The position numbers were made by a program, and so were the translations under genes. This document shows, piece after piece, positions 50,624 to 59,685 of a stretch of 64,000 bases of DNA (positions within the stretch are counted from its first letter, which is position 1; each line of letters begins with the position of its first letter). The stretch covers positions 62,001 through 126,000 of the forward strand of contig JAQUPZ010000012.1 of NCBI GenBank assembly GCA_028716365.1. Reading direction: 5' to 3'. This DNA comes from Kiritimatiellia bacterium (lineage in GTDB: Bacteria; Verrucomicrobiota; Kiritimatiellia; UBA8416; YA12-FULL-48-11). The notes under the pieces were generated by a model. It was not told the origin of the DNA. It worked only from the letters and a program-made list of their open reading frames with translations, and did not search any database.

Positions 50624-52138
50624 TTAACGGCGAATCTTTTGAATGATTGTCCGATATAACGATCGGATTTTCTCATAGTTTTTATAAGGCAGTATTCGTT
50701 GTAACAGCATGCTCGTGGATCCTATTATTATCCGGGGGATTTTATATCTTAATATGTAAAAAAACATGTTAGGCAGCATTATGAATTGTGCTTTGAATCC
50801 AGCGAAAGTGAAGAATCGGTTCATTGAAATATGATTAAGAAGCAATTCTTTATATTCGAACAATTGATCAAGACTGTTTTCTAGAGTGAAAAGCGGAGTT
50901 GGTTTGTTCGATAACCAGAAATCATCAGATATCATGCCACCTCTCTTTGCTATTTCGTATACTTCGGTTCCAGGGTAAACCGTAAGAATGGCTACATTGT
51001 CGTAAAAAATGTATTTTATCTTTTGCAGGCGTTGAGCAAAATGAGCGGTATTTAGAATAGTGGTTTTGGTTTCTCCTGGGAGGCCGACAATAAGGAAGAT
51101 GTACATTTCGATGGGGGATTTGGCGAATAGCTCACAAGCGTTTATCATGTCGTTGGTGGTTATTCCCTTATGACATTTTGAGAGTATTTCCGAGTCTCCG
51201 CTTTCAAGACCCACAAGTATTTTTGTGAAATTGGCACATTCGAGTTTTTGGATCAACTCAGGGCTTAATGGTTTTGCTCTACTTGAACAAATGAATTCCA
51301 GTTTGATCTGTCGTTTTACTATTTCGTCGCAGAAGTCCATGGCTCGGGAGTTGTTGAGGAGAAATGTATCGTCATGAATGAAAAGCATCCGAATTTGAGG
51401 AAATGTCTTGATTAGAAATTCTATTTCATCGACGACATTTGAAATGCTCCGGGTTCTGATTTTTTGTCGTGTTATGGCTTTCAGGCAGCAAAAGCTACAG
51501 GCAAAGGGGCATCCTCTGGATGTTATTATGCATCCGTAGTTACGTTGCGGATCGAAGAAAGCCTCATGTTTTGGGAAAGGCAGTAAGTCGAGATTGTTTA
51601 TGAGTTCACGTGGTTCCGTTATAACAATGTTACCGGCGTGCTTAAAGGCTATACCTTTAACATTGAATAAGTTGGCAGTTGTGTCTGGCAGTTTTTCGGA
51701 GAGTTCGGCAAAGGTTAGTTCACCCTCTCCGATTACAACTGTTGAAAAAGGATATTTCTCGATTAGTTGTCTGTACATTATTGTCGGATGTATACCGCCG
51801 ATGACTATTGCAATGTCAGGGTTCTGTTCGTGTATATATTCAATCGTACGGTAGCTGCTGACTCTGTTTGCGGTCATAATCTGCAAGCCAACGATGTCTG
51901 GCTTAAAGCGGTTTAAGGTTTCGGCTATCCTGCGTTTGCAAAGTTCATATTGATAATTATTCAGCCAGAGACTTGTTACAGTATGTCCTGTTGCCTCAAG
52001 ATAGGAGTGCAAGTATCCTAATCCTAGCGGGTAATGAGATGAATCGGTACACTTCACTTCCAGCTTTCTGTCTGCACTTGAAGTGATCAGGGAAACTTCT
52101 TCGAAGCTAGTACTCAGTAAAAGTATTTTCTTCTTCAC
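50624..52138 (-). CDS. B12-binding-domain radical SAM protein
   Basis: A 504-residue enzyme. Residues about 1-150 resemble a cobalamin-binding Rossmann domain (YPLGLGYLHSYLEATGHTVT, PDIVGLQIMTANR, DIAIVIGGIHPTIM); the radical SAM core starts with TSRGCPFACSFCCLKAITR (C-x3-C-x2-C). The BchE/HpnR-type group methylates or cyclises unactivated carbon. GTG at 52138 with GAGAG upstream fits best; a longer form to 52255 is possible. It runs against the polymer genes, and its substrate (sugar or lipid) is unknown. Confidence 0.8.
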   Translation of the reverse strand: MKKKILLLSTSFEEVSLITSSADRKLEVKCTDSSHYPLGLGYLHSYLEATGHTVTSLWLNNYQYELCKRRIAETLNRFKPDIVGLQIMTANRVSSYRTIEYIHEQNPDIAIVIGGIHPTIMYRQLIEKYPFSTVVIGEGELTFAELSEKLPDTTANLFNVKGIAFKHAGNIVITEPRELINNLDLLPFPKHEAFFDPQRNYGCIITSRGCPFACSFCCLKAITRQKIRTRSISNVVDEIEFLIKTFPQIRMLFIHDDTFLLNNSRAMDFCDEIVKRQIKLEFICSSRAKPLSPELIQKLECANFTKILVGLESGDSEILSKCHKGITTNDMINACELFAKSPIEMYIFLIVGLPGETKTTILNTAHFAQRLQKIKYIFYDNVAILTVYPGTEVYEIAKRGGMISDDFWLSNKPTPLFTLENSLDQLFEYKELLLNHISMNRFFTFAGFKAQFIMLPNMFFYILRYKIPRIIIGSTSMLLQRILPYKNYEKIRSLYRTIIQKIRR

Positions 52139-52299
52139 GTGAAGTCTCTCGTGTATTACATGGATTGTGTCATGATTTGGGTGCCATTTCTTTTGTGTAG
52201 TCTGGCATCTTGCCAAGCCGGCCGTCAATGAAAATGCTTTTTGAAGTTCGCGCAATGTTGTTCTTGGATGGTTGTTTGTGATTTTAAAGGTGATGTGCC

Positions 52300-53214
52300 A
52301 TGTTCGTGAAGATTGATTCAGAGGTAGTCAAGCTGTTGTGTTGCTCGTCATGTAAAGGTTCAATTGATATTGCCGAGAATGGTGCCTGTTGCCGCGCATG
52401 TGGTTTGAGATTTCCGTTTGTAAAAGTAGATGTTGGTCACGGTATGTCGGACAGGGTGTTGGATTTTCGTGTTTTCGTTCCGTTAGGCAACAACAGGCAT
52501 GGTTTGTGGAATAAAGTACAGTTGTTGTATGAATCTTTCCATATTGAGTCCATGAAAGAAGATTCGCTGCAAGAATATCTTGCTGAAATAGAATCGGCAC
52601 GCGAAATTTACAAAGAGTATACCCTGGCCGGTAGAGTCTTGGATGTTGGTGGTCATCAGGGGCGCCTGCGGTATTTTCTGGGAGGGGATGTAAATCTCTA
52701 CATATCAGTAGATCCTTTTATCAATGTTTTTGAAAATATCGGAGAGAAGAAAAATCTTCTTACAGCTTATCCCTGTCTAAAGGAGCCCTGCAATTTTATT
52801 TCGTGTTACGGTGAATGCCTGCCTTTTAAATCCGGTTCCTTTGACTGGGTACATATCAGGTCGGTTTTGGACCATGTCGCTGATCCTAGTCTTGTCCTGA
52901 GGGAGGCGAGACGAGTCATCTGTAAAGGTGGAAAGCTCCTTGTAGGTCTTGCTATCATGGACAGGTATCGTCCGGAGTTTGTTTCGTTTTCCGGACGCGC
53001 TGTCAATATCGTCAAGTATCTGGTAAAGGGCTTACTCCGGAGAGACATTGATGACCATGCCACGCGTTTTACTCACCAACAATTACTTGAGTTAGCTGCG
53101 ATGACTGGCTGGCGGGTTATAAAGCAATACTGGCAGAAGCCACCTTTTGCTCATTGTATTCATGCCTGTTGGGAGACAGCAGAATCATGTGCTTTGTCCA
53201 ATGGTGGTAAGTAG
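52300..53214 (+). CDS. SAM-dependent methyltransferase with zinc-ribbon N-terminus
   Basis: A 304-residue class I methyltransferase. Residues about 8-50 carry four cysteines (LLCCSSCKG, GACCRACGLRFPFV), a Trm112-like zinc ribbon found in sugar/peptide-tail methyltransferases. The SAM site is RVLDVGGHQGRLRYFL, and DWVHIRSVLDHVADP and LREARRVICKGGKLLVGLAI continue the fold. AAAGGTGATG precedes the ATG. It lies 2 bp before the SGNH gene, likely modifying the same glycan or lipid. Confidence 0.82.
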   Translation: MFVKIDSEVVKLLCCSSCKGSIDIAENGACCRACGLRFPFVKVDVGHGMSDRVLDFRVFVPLGNNRHGLWNKVQLLYESFHIESMKEDSLQEYLAEIESAREIYKEYTLAGRVLDVGGHQGRLRYFLGGDVNLYISVDPFINVFENIGEKKNLLTAYPCLKEPCNFISCYGECLPFKSGSFDWVHIRSVLDHVADPSLVLREARRVICKGGKLLVGLAIMDRYRPEFVSFSGRAVNIVKYLVKGLLRRDIDDHATRFTHQQLLELAAMTGWRVIKQYWQKPPFAHCIHACWETAESCALSNGGK

Positions 53215-53216
53215 AC

Positions 53217-54440
53217 GTGAAGATAATAAGAAGACATTTTGTCGGGTTTTCCGTGCTGGTTTTACTAGGATTGATGCTGTCGGCATATGGTGCTGAGTTC
53301 ATTTTGCGTATATTCTGTGTATGTTCTTTTGTGCCTGACTGTTACTGCCGGGTAATGTCGCCGGGTATGGTGATTAATTATGAGCAGCGAGAGTACAAGC
53401 TAACCTTAAAGTATAACCGCTTCGGTTTCCGAGGTTCAGATCTTCCCTCAAAAAAGAAATCTGGTGAAAAACGTATTCTCTTTGTCGGTGACAGTATAAT
53501 TGAAGGCCAGGGTGTTAGTGAGAACGAAAGGGCATCTGATGTTCTGAGTGAAAAGCTGAAGTCTATGGGCAGTTCAAACAACTACACGGTAATCAATGTG
53601 GGCCAGATCGCAACTAATCCGGACGCGTATTTCAGAAATCTGGTTACATTCGGTATCGCGTTGAAACCCGATATTGTTGTGATGGGGATATTCATGGGAA
53701 ACGATTTCATGTATGGCAGGGATAATCGAATTATCCCTGGTTATCATGTAGCTGAATCGGTTGACCTGTCAAAAAACAGCAATCCATTTGCCCTGGGATA
53801 CGTTCGTACATTTCTGAAGTACGGCCGTCGTTCGCTCCATCGAAAACCTTGGCGCCATGATTTCTGGGGTATCTACTTTCGAGCCTGTATCAATGAATAT
53901 TTTTATATTAAGACGCTGGGGATTACGGAAAATGATTTCAAGAATTATACACAGGCAATTGATCCTGGTTTATTACAGGATTCATTGCATGGATTGATTA
54001 ATCCGGCGTTCCTGCTGGAGTCCATCAGGAACAGGATGGGAGATAAAGACAGCAAGTTTTATAATGAAGCTGATTACGAGTATGTCGTGAGCGTTCTGGA
54101 GGAGAGCAGGAAAATATTGGCAGACAGAGGGATTAAGTTCCTTGTGCTCATTATTCCTGACATTTGCGAGGTTTATCCCGACAAGTTTCGGGAAATTTAT
54201 ACCCGATGGGACTACAAGGATATTCCGCGCAGAGTTCGTCAGCTCCCGGTTTTCAAAGAGAGGATGAAGAGTTTCTGTCTGGGAAGAGGCATACAATTTA
54301 TTGATCTGGTTCAGCCTCTGCGATCAGCTCCTGATTGTTCGTATTACCTTATTGACAGCCATATCAATCGGATCGGTCATCGTATTGTGGCTGATGAGGT
54401 TTGCAGGTGGTTGATAGAACAGGGATGTCTGGCTGATTAA
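53217..54440 (+). CDS. SGNH/GDSL-type hydrolase, membrane-anchored
   Basis: A 407-residue protein with an N-terminal anchor helix (about 9-28) and an extracytoplasmic SGNH domain. Block I is LFVGDSIIEGQGV; the Gly/Asn sites are in MGIFMGNDFMYG; block V is DSHINRIGHRIVADEV with the Asp-x2-His catalytic pair. Such proteins often transfer or remove O-acetyl groups on surface glycans. GTG at 53217 is the start. It lies between a methyltransferase and a flippase gene. Confidence 0.75.
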   Translation: MKIIRRHFVGFSVLVLLGLMLSAYGAEFILRIFCVCSFVPDCYCRVMSPGMVINYEQREYKLTLKYNRFGFRGSDLPSKKKSGEKRILFVGDSIIEGQGVSENERASDVLSEKLKSMGSSNNYTVINVGQIATNPDAYFRNLVTFGIALKPDIVVMGIFMGNDFMYGRDNRIIPGYHVAESVDLSKNSNPFALGYVRTFLKYGRRSLHRKPWRHDFWGIYFRACINEYFYIKTLGITENDFKNYTQAIDPGLLQDSLHGLINPAFLLESIRNRMGDKDSKFYNEADYEYVVSVLEESRKILADRGIKFLVLIIPDICEVYPDKFREIYTRWDYKDIPRRVRQLPVFKERMKSFCLGRGIQFIDLVQPLRSAPDCSYYLIDSHINRIGHRIVADEVCRWLIEQGCLAD

Positions 54441-54443
54441 AGA

Positions 54444-55949
54444 ATGAGCAGGGTTAAGCAGAATATTATTGCTAATTATCTTGGCAGTGGCTGGAGTGCA
54501 GCCATTTCGATACTGGTTGTGCCTGTATACATCAAGCTCATGGGTGTTGAATCTTACGGTTTAGTAGGCTTCTTCACCACGATGCAGGCGGTTTTCGGTT
54601 TGCTGGATATGGGTTTGAGTATAACGTTAAACAGGGAGATAGCACGGCTGTCATTCCAGAGCGGCAATGAGCAAAAGACGCATGACTTTGTTCGTACTTT
54701 GGAGGTTCTCTATTGGGCGACAGGTCTGTTGATCGGTATCTGTATAATAACGCTTGCTCCTTTGATTGCCCACAAATGGATATCAGCAAAGGGCGTAAGT
54801 TCCGACGAAGTGGAACGGGCTATTATTATCATGGGTCTGCTTGCAGCATTTCAATGGCCAACCAGTTTGTATTCAGGAGGACTTCAGGGGCTACAGCGAC
54901 AGGTAATATTGAATGTAATAACTGCGGGTGTAGTAACTTTCAAGACAGTTGGAGCAATTCTGGTGCTTTGGTTGCTCTCGCGAACCGTGCATGCATTTTT
55001 CATGTGGCAGACATTTGCTGGGCTTGTCGGCACAATCATGCTTGCCTGGTTCCTCTGGCGAAATCTTCCTCCAGCGGGAAGAAGGGCTTCTTTCCATCTG
55101 GAATTGTTACGGCCGGTGTGGCGGTTTTCAGCTGGTATGTTTTGTCTGGCGGTGACTGGTGTTGTCCTGTCCCAGTTGGATAAGATAATACTTAGTCGTG
55201 CAATCAGTTTGGAAATGTTCGGCTACTATTCTCTGGCCGGTGTTGCTGCAGGAGCCTTCATGCGCCTAGCCTCTCCATTTGTTGCAGCGCTTTTCCCTCG
55301 CTTTGTAGAGTTTAGTAATGACGGGAAGAAAGAAGAGGACCTAAAGATTTTGTATCATAAAAGTTGCCAATTGCTGGCTGTGATTGTTTTGCCTCTTGCT
55401 GTTGTTATTTGTTTGTTTCCAAGAGAAGTACTTCTGGTGTGGACTAGAAGCGGTGAGATAGCAGACAAGACAGCGGTTATTCTTTGTTTTTTGACCTTTG
55501 GAACAGCACTAAATGCAATAATGACTATTCCTGGTATTTTACAGGGATCGCATGGTTGGATATCCCTTGCCTTGCGTGCTAATCTTGTAAGTGGCGTAAT
55601 TCTCGTTCCGTTAATTATTGTCATGGCGATAAAATATGGTGCTGTTGGTGCTTCATCTGTATGGGCGCTGCTTAATGTTGTTTATGTGATCGTGATACCA
55701 TATTTTCTTCATTGCCGTCTTCTTGTCACAGAAATGTGGAGTTGGTATAAAAATGATTTCATGTTACCGTTGGCTGCCAGTCTGCTTGTTGCAACCCTCG
55801 TTCGCGTGATTATACCTCTGCCGGTTTCATTGTTAGCCATGGTTTGTCATCTTGCGTTTGTGTTTCTTCTGACCCTTTCTGTTACGTTAACGGTAACTCC
55901 ATTTCCTAGGATGCAAATGGGCATGTTTCTGGCTCGATTGGTAAAGTGA
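54444..55949 (+). CDS. Polysaccharide flippase-like membrane protein (Wzx type)
   Basis: A 501-residue protein with about twelve to fourteen hydrophobic helices, of the MOP/PST flippase group. It starts NIIANYLGSGWSAAISILVVPVYI and continues with GLVGFFTTMQAVFGLLDMGLSITLNREIA-like segments; the later GLLQGSHG-style and helix pairs fit. It would carry lipid-linked repeat units across the inner membrane. It starts 3 bp after the preceding stop. Together with the Wzy-type proteins it indicates a Wzx/Wzy-dependent pathway. Confidence 0.82.
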   Translation: MSRVKQNIIANYLGSGWSAAISILVVPVYIKLMGVESYGLVGFFTTMQAVFGLLDMGLSITLNREIARLSFQSGNEQKTHDFVRTLEVLYWATGLLIGICIITLAPLIAHKWISAKGVSSDEVERAIIIMGLLAAFQWPTSLYSGGLQGLQRQVILNVITAGVVTFKTVGAILVLWLLSRTVHAFFMWQTFAGLVGTIMLAWFLWRNLPPAGRRASFHLELLRPVWRFSAGMFCLAVTGVVLSQLDKIILSRAISLEMFGYYSLAGVAAGAFMRLASPFVAALFPRFVEFSNDGKKEEDLKILYHKSCQLLAVIVLPLAVVICLFPREVLLVWTRSGEIADKTAVILCFLTFGTALNAIMTIPGILQGSHGWISLALRANLVSGVILVPLIIVMAIKYGAVGASSVWALLNVVYVIVIPYFLHCRLLVTEMWSWYKNDFMLPLAASLLVATLVRVIIPLPVSLLAMVCHLAFVFLLTLSVTLTVTPFPRMQMGMFLARLVK

Positions 55950-56000
55950 TTTATAGATACATAAGTTGTATCGCGCAAATAAGAGACCGAGGAGTAATTA

Positions 56001-56696
56001 ATGAAAAGAGTTTTCAATCGTATTCGTCGTGTATTGGCTCCATCCAGGCATGAACGTGCCGTCCGGAGATATTTTGCCGATGGTGGCGATTACAGGTTCC
56101 GTTTTTCTTATGACCTGGGACCGGATGCCCTGGTTCTGGACTTGGGCGGATATCAGGGGCAATGGGCAAGTGACATATTCGCGCGATACTTGTGCAGAAT
56201 AGAGGTTTTTGAGCCTGTCCCCGAATTCGCCGAGAAAATCCGGGAACGGTTCAGGCGTAATGGGAAAATAAGGGTGCATGAATTTGCGCTAGGTGGTTCG
56301 TCCAGAAAAGACGTTATCAAGATCAATGCCGACGGAAGTTCCCTTTTCGCGTCGGCCGATAAGACCGCGACTGTTGAGGTGGTTGATATATCGGAATGGC
56401 TTGAGAAAGAGGGAGTGCGTAAGGTGGATTTAATGAAGATCAATGTAGAAGGTGCTGAATACGAATTGATCGAAAGGCTAATCGAAACCCGCATGATCAG
56501 AATAGTTAACCATTTGCAGGTACAATTCCATGATGTTGTTCCGGACGCCGAGACGAGGATGAAGACCATACTTGCGGCCCTGGAAAAAACGCACTATCCG
56601 ACGTATCAATTCAAGTTTGTGTGGGAGAACTGGACGAGAAAACCCGGTATTACCGGGTTGGGAAGGAACGTTGATGACGCTGATAGCCAGGCTTAG
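56001..56696 (+). CDS. FkbM-family methyltransferase
   Basis: A 231-residue SAM-dependent O-methyltransferase. The SAM loop is VLDLGGYQGQWASDIFAR, followed by VEVFEPVPEFAEKIRERF, and the FkbM core LMKINVEGAEYELIERLIE is clear. In polymer loci this type methylates sugars. GAGGAG lies before the ATG. Its 3' end overlaps the start of the fucosyltransferase gene by 23 bp. Confidence 0.88.
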   Translation: MKRVFNRIRRVLAPSRHERAVRRYFADGGDYRFRFSYDLGPDALVLDLGGYQGQWASDIFARYLCRIEVFEPVPEFAEKIRERFRRNGKIRVHEFALGGSSRKDVIKINADGSSLFASADKTATVEVVDISEWLEKEGVRKVDLMKINVEGAEYELIERLIETRMIRIVNHLQVQFHDVVPDAETRMKTILAALEKTHYPTYQFKFVWENWTRKPGITGLGRNVDDADSQA

Positions 56697-57561
56697 CGGC
56701 GGGCTGGGCAACCAGTTGTTTCAGTATGCTGCGGCAAAGAGAGTTGCAATTCATACTGGAATGACTTTTAAGTTGGACGTTATTTCTGGTTTCAAACATG
56801 ATAGTGTGTATGCGCGGAAGTACCTGCTAGATAATTTCGCCATAACCGCTACCAAAGCTTCTCGTTTGGAGTCGTTTGATTTTCCAGGATCAAGAACTCT
56901 GCGATCTGGTTTGCGTTGGATTAATCGCTATCTTCCATTAGGGTTCTACATGGAAGAGCCTGGGTTTATGGAACCGAACCAGAAATTTGACGAGTCTGTG
57001 CTTGCCGTAGGGAAACACAAGTTGCTTTTCATGGAGGGGAACTGGCAGAGTGAGAAGTATTTCAAGGATGTGGTTTCTGTTATCAGGAAAGAATTCGAAC
57101 TTGTTACACCTCTTGATGTAGAAACACTCCGCGAAGCCGATATCATACGAAGCGTCAATGCTGTTGGAGTGGGAGTCCGGAGTTATGCCGAGGTGCCTGC
57201 TTATGCGCGGCATTTCCACAAGCCTATAGGGGTGGAATATTACGCGCGGGCCATTTCCAGAATCCTGAAAAGCACGCCGGATGCGCATTTTTTTATATTC
57301 TGTGACAACGAAACAGCGGCAGGAAAATTGATCCCAACGGATATACAGGTAACCTACGTAAGGTCAAGGAGTGATGATAAGGCTTTTCAGAAGTTATGGC
57401 TCATGACTCTTTGTAAACATTTTATTATTTCGAACAGTTCTTTCGACTGGTGGGGTGCGTGGCTTAGTTCAGCTCTTAACAAAGTGGTTATTGCTCCGGC
57501 TAGGTACACGAATAACGAGGACATGATTCCGGCTGATTGGTTGAAAATTGCGCCGGATTGA
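56674..57561 (+). CDS. Alpha-1,2-fucosyltransferase-like GT11 protein
   Basis: A 295-residue glycosyltransferase of family GT11. LSGGLGNQLFQYAAAKRVA is diagnostic, and SNSSFDWWGAWLSSALNKVVIAP is the conserved C-terminal nucleotide-site region. The usual H-x-R-R-x-D loop is altered: the corresponding stretch reads VGVGVRSYAEVP, lacking the His and second Arg. So the donor may not be GDP-fucose, or the catalysis is relaxed. ATG at 56674 with GGAAGG upstream is the start; an upstream in-frame extension overlaps the methyltransferase gene. Confidence 0.82.
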   Translation: MTLIARLSGGLGNQLFQYAAAKRVAIHTGMTFKLDVISGFKHDSVYARKYLLDNFAITATKASRLESFDFPGSRTLRSGLRWINRYLPLGFYMEEPGFMEPNQKFDESVLAVGKHKLLFMEGNWQSEKYFKDVVSVIRKEFELVTPLDVETLREADIIRSVNAVGVGVRSYAEVPAYARHFHKPIGVEYYARAISRILKSTPDAHFFIFCDNETAAGKLIPTDIQVTYVRSRSDDKAFQKLWLMTLCKHFIISNSSFDWWGAWLSSALNKVVIAPARYTNNEDMIPADWLKIAPD

Positions 57562-58290
57562 TAAGATAACTGTGCTGGAAGATCGCTTAATAACACATGA
57601 TATAGGGCGGGAATAGTTAATATGTGGAATTGCCGAAATTGTTTCTTCTCAAATCTTTCCACTAGAAGGTCTGATCGGAAAAATTGCGGAACTTTTTTTC
57701 GTATTGTCATCTTGGACATTGGAAGCTGAGCGTTATTGACCTGAAACTGGTCAACATCCGATGGCAGAGGAATCCAAGCGTTGTTGGCTTTTTTTAACGA
57801 AGAGATTTTCAACTACCCCGAACTTCGGACGGAGCTTGGAACAAAGGTTGGACTTTTCGGACTACTTTGAATACGGAAATGTTGCTGAAGGCTTTTCTTG
57901 AAAAGCGTGCGAGTGAAGATGAAACTGCTGTGGACAAACAGCAGGCCATCTGGATTGTCTTTTAGGCTTTCGTGTTTTTCAAGCCATTTATCTGGAATAA
58001 TGGTCCGATTTTCTGGATGATCGGGGATGTGAATCTTAACTATCTCTCTTCCTTGAAGGGGTTGGTAGGGATACAGGTAAAGCGGCTTTTCTTGGGGTTA
58101 ATAACGCATGCAGCACGATGGGAGTTTGATTTTTGTCCAGTCCTTTGGTGAATGGCCGGATATCTCTGACCTTAACGTGTTCCAAGTTAAGGACTGTATG
58201 GCGTGGTTTTGCTGCGAATTCTTCGTAATTGATACTCTACATTTATCAGTGCAAGTATTGTCACGAAAATTGAAACGATAACCACCGATA
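57562..58290. other. Gap of 729 bp holding a decayed gene
   Basis: No intact gene is present on the plus strand. On the minus strand two adjacent frames read as protein-like fragments; see the separate pseudogene entry. The sequence 57562-57812 shows nothing I can name. Confidence 0.5.
57813..58236 (-). pseudogene. Frameshifted gene remnant, family uncertain
   Basis: On the minus strand, one frame (58236-58039) encodes a 66-residue stretch including AAKPRHTVLNLEHVKVRDIR and NQTPIVLHALLTPRK; the other frame (58097-57813) encodes 94 residues including GREIVKIHIPDHPENRTIIP and DNPDGLLFVHSSFIFTRTLF. The two fragments overlap in 58039-58097, so a single frameshift would join them. Neither has a start codon: the first begins after a TAG, the second after a TAA. 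The second fragment faintly recalls the C-terminus of MYG1-like proteins, but I do not rely on this. Best reading: a decayed gene. Confidence 0.4.
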
Positions 58291-59523
58291 GTGGCTATGG
58301 AATCAAAAAGAAATAGTTCCGGCACAATGTTTATGGCACGAATACATTTTCTGTTTAAGGTGACCACGCTAATCCTCGCCTGTGAACTGGTCTCGTTCCT
58401 CGTCCTGTCCTTTGATAAACGTTTTGGTGAATGGTTAGTCGATCGCAAGCGCGGACCTTTTGCTGCCGAAATAGCTGGACGTACTGGAACTGATTACGAA
58501 AAGCTCCGTCGTGAAATGGCGGTGATCTACCACGAGAGGATAGTCTACCACCCTTACCGTTGGTACTATCCATGTCCGAACTTTCGAGGCAAGTACGTTA
58601 CAACCGATGATGCCGGCTTCAGGATCGACCGCAGCAGCATCTCGGAAAAAACAGATAAAATTGCATTTTTCGGTGGATCAACAATGTTCTCTACCACGAC
58701 TAGGCAGGAGGCGGATATTCCATCGCTCCTGAATGCTAAACTCGACCGGTCTAAAGTCGAAGCGATGAATTTTGGAGTTGGCGGATACTCATCCACAGCC
58801 GAGCTGATGACATTCATTGAGGTCCTGCGCCGCGACCATATTCGCGTTGCGGTGTTCTATGATGGCGTTAATGAATACAGCCGTTATCTGGAAAAGATTC
58901 AGGACAAAATAGATGCCCCGTGCTTCTTAACTATGGGTTACTATTATCCGGCCTGTTCGGTACTTGCAATGGAATCGGTAATCGAAAACCACAAGAACGA
59001 AATGCGATTTGCCTGCAGACCTTATACCATCAGACTTCTCATCAGAGTTGCTAATGTGCTTCGAAACCGGATTGTCACTGTTAAGGTTAACACGGAAAAC
59101 GAAATCAATGACAAAAACTTGGCGGATCATGCCGATCGTATAGTCAAAATATACCTGCAGAACATGAAGGATATAAATACGCTGGCAAATGCACATGGGA
59201 TAACTACCGTATTTTTCTGGCAGCCTGACATTTTCACAACGGAAGGAAAAACATTTACTGATTATGAACAAGGTATCAAGTCTGAAAATTTGTTTCTTCA
59301 GAGGTTGGTTCCGGCAGTTCGTCATAGGATCAAGAATTGTGCCGAGCTGAAGAATTACTTTTTCTTTGATATAGCCGATACGTTGAATGGTCTGAATAGT
59401 AAGAACCACTTTTTTGATTATTGTCATGTATCAGAAGAAGGGAACATGCTGATTACAGCCCGCATCGAGAAGTCGCTTCGCAACGTATTGCCTTCATATT
59501 ACTGGAAGCCCAGTTTGCCGTAA
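58291..59523 (+). CDS. SGNH-hydrolase-like exported protein (second)
   Basis: A 410-residue protein with an N-terminal membrane helix (about 14-34) and an SGNH-like fold. Block I is IAFFGGSTMFSTTT, a GGST in place of GDS; the later AVFYDGVNEYSRY and FDYCHVSEEGNMLI segments supply Asn and the Asp-x2-His pair. It may acetylate or deacetylate a glycan, or be a non-catalytic relative. The start is uncertain: GTG 58291, ATG 58297 or ATG 58327. It shares fold but little sequence with the earlier SGNH gene. Confidence 0.7.
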   Translation: MAMESKRNSSGTMFMARIHFLFKVTTLILACELVSFLVLSFDKRFGEWLVDRKRGPFAAEIAGRTGTDYEKLRREMAVIYHERIVYHPYRWYYPCPNFRGKYVTTDDAGFRIDRSSISEKTDKIAFFGGSTMFSTTTRQEADIPSLLNAKLDRSKVEAMNFGVGGYSSTAELMTFIEVLRRDHIRVAVFYDGVNEYSRYLEKIQDKIDAPCFLTMGYYYPACSVLAMESVIENHKNEMRFACRPYTIRLLIRVANVLRNRIVTVKVNTENEINDKNLADHADRIVKIYLQNMKDINTLANAHGITTVFFWQPDIFTTEGKTFTDYEQGIKSENLFLQRLVPAVRHRIKNCAELKNYFFFDIADTLNGLNSKNHFFDYCHVSEEGNMLITARIEKSLRNVLPSYYWKPSLP

Positions 59524-59565
59524 TCCCGATGTTTTATGGAGGCAGGGAATTATCGCTGTATGTTT

Positions 59566-59582
59566 TGACTCCACCGGAGTCA
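59566..59582 (+). repeat. 7-bp inverted repeat before asnB
   Basis: TGACTCC-ACC-GGAGTCA, a perfect stem with a 3-base loop, lies in the 162-bp gap between the SGNH gene and asnB. AGGAT-ATG-ATCCT follows at 59601-59613. A hairpin in the transcript or an operator is possible; there is no T-run. Confidence 0.35.
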
Positions 59583-59685
59583 CGAACACACGACACCTAA
59601 AGGATATGATCCTCTGAGCGGTGGATAGATCTTGATGCATGATCAGGCTAATTTAGTTCTCATCTGAATTCTTTGGAAATCAGGT

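Noticed and set aside
57387..57812. Minus-strand open frame of 141 codons at the end of the GT11 gene
   Set aside because: Most of it is antisense to the GT11 gene, and the remainder shows no protein-like pattern.
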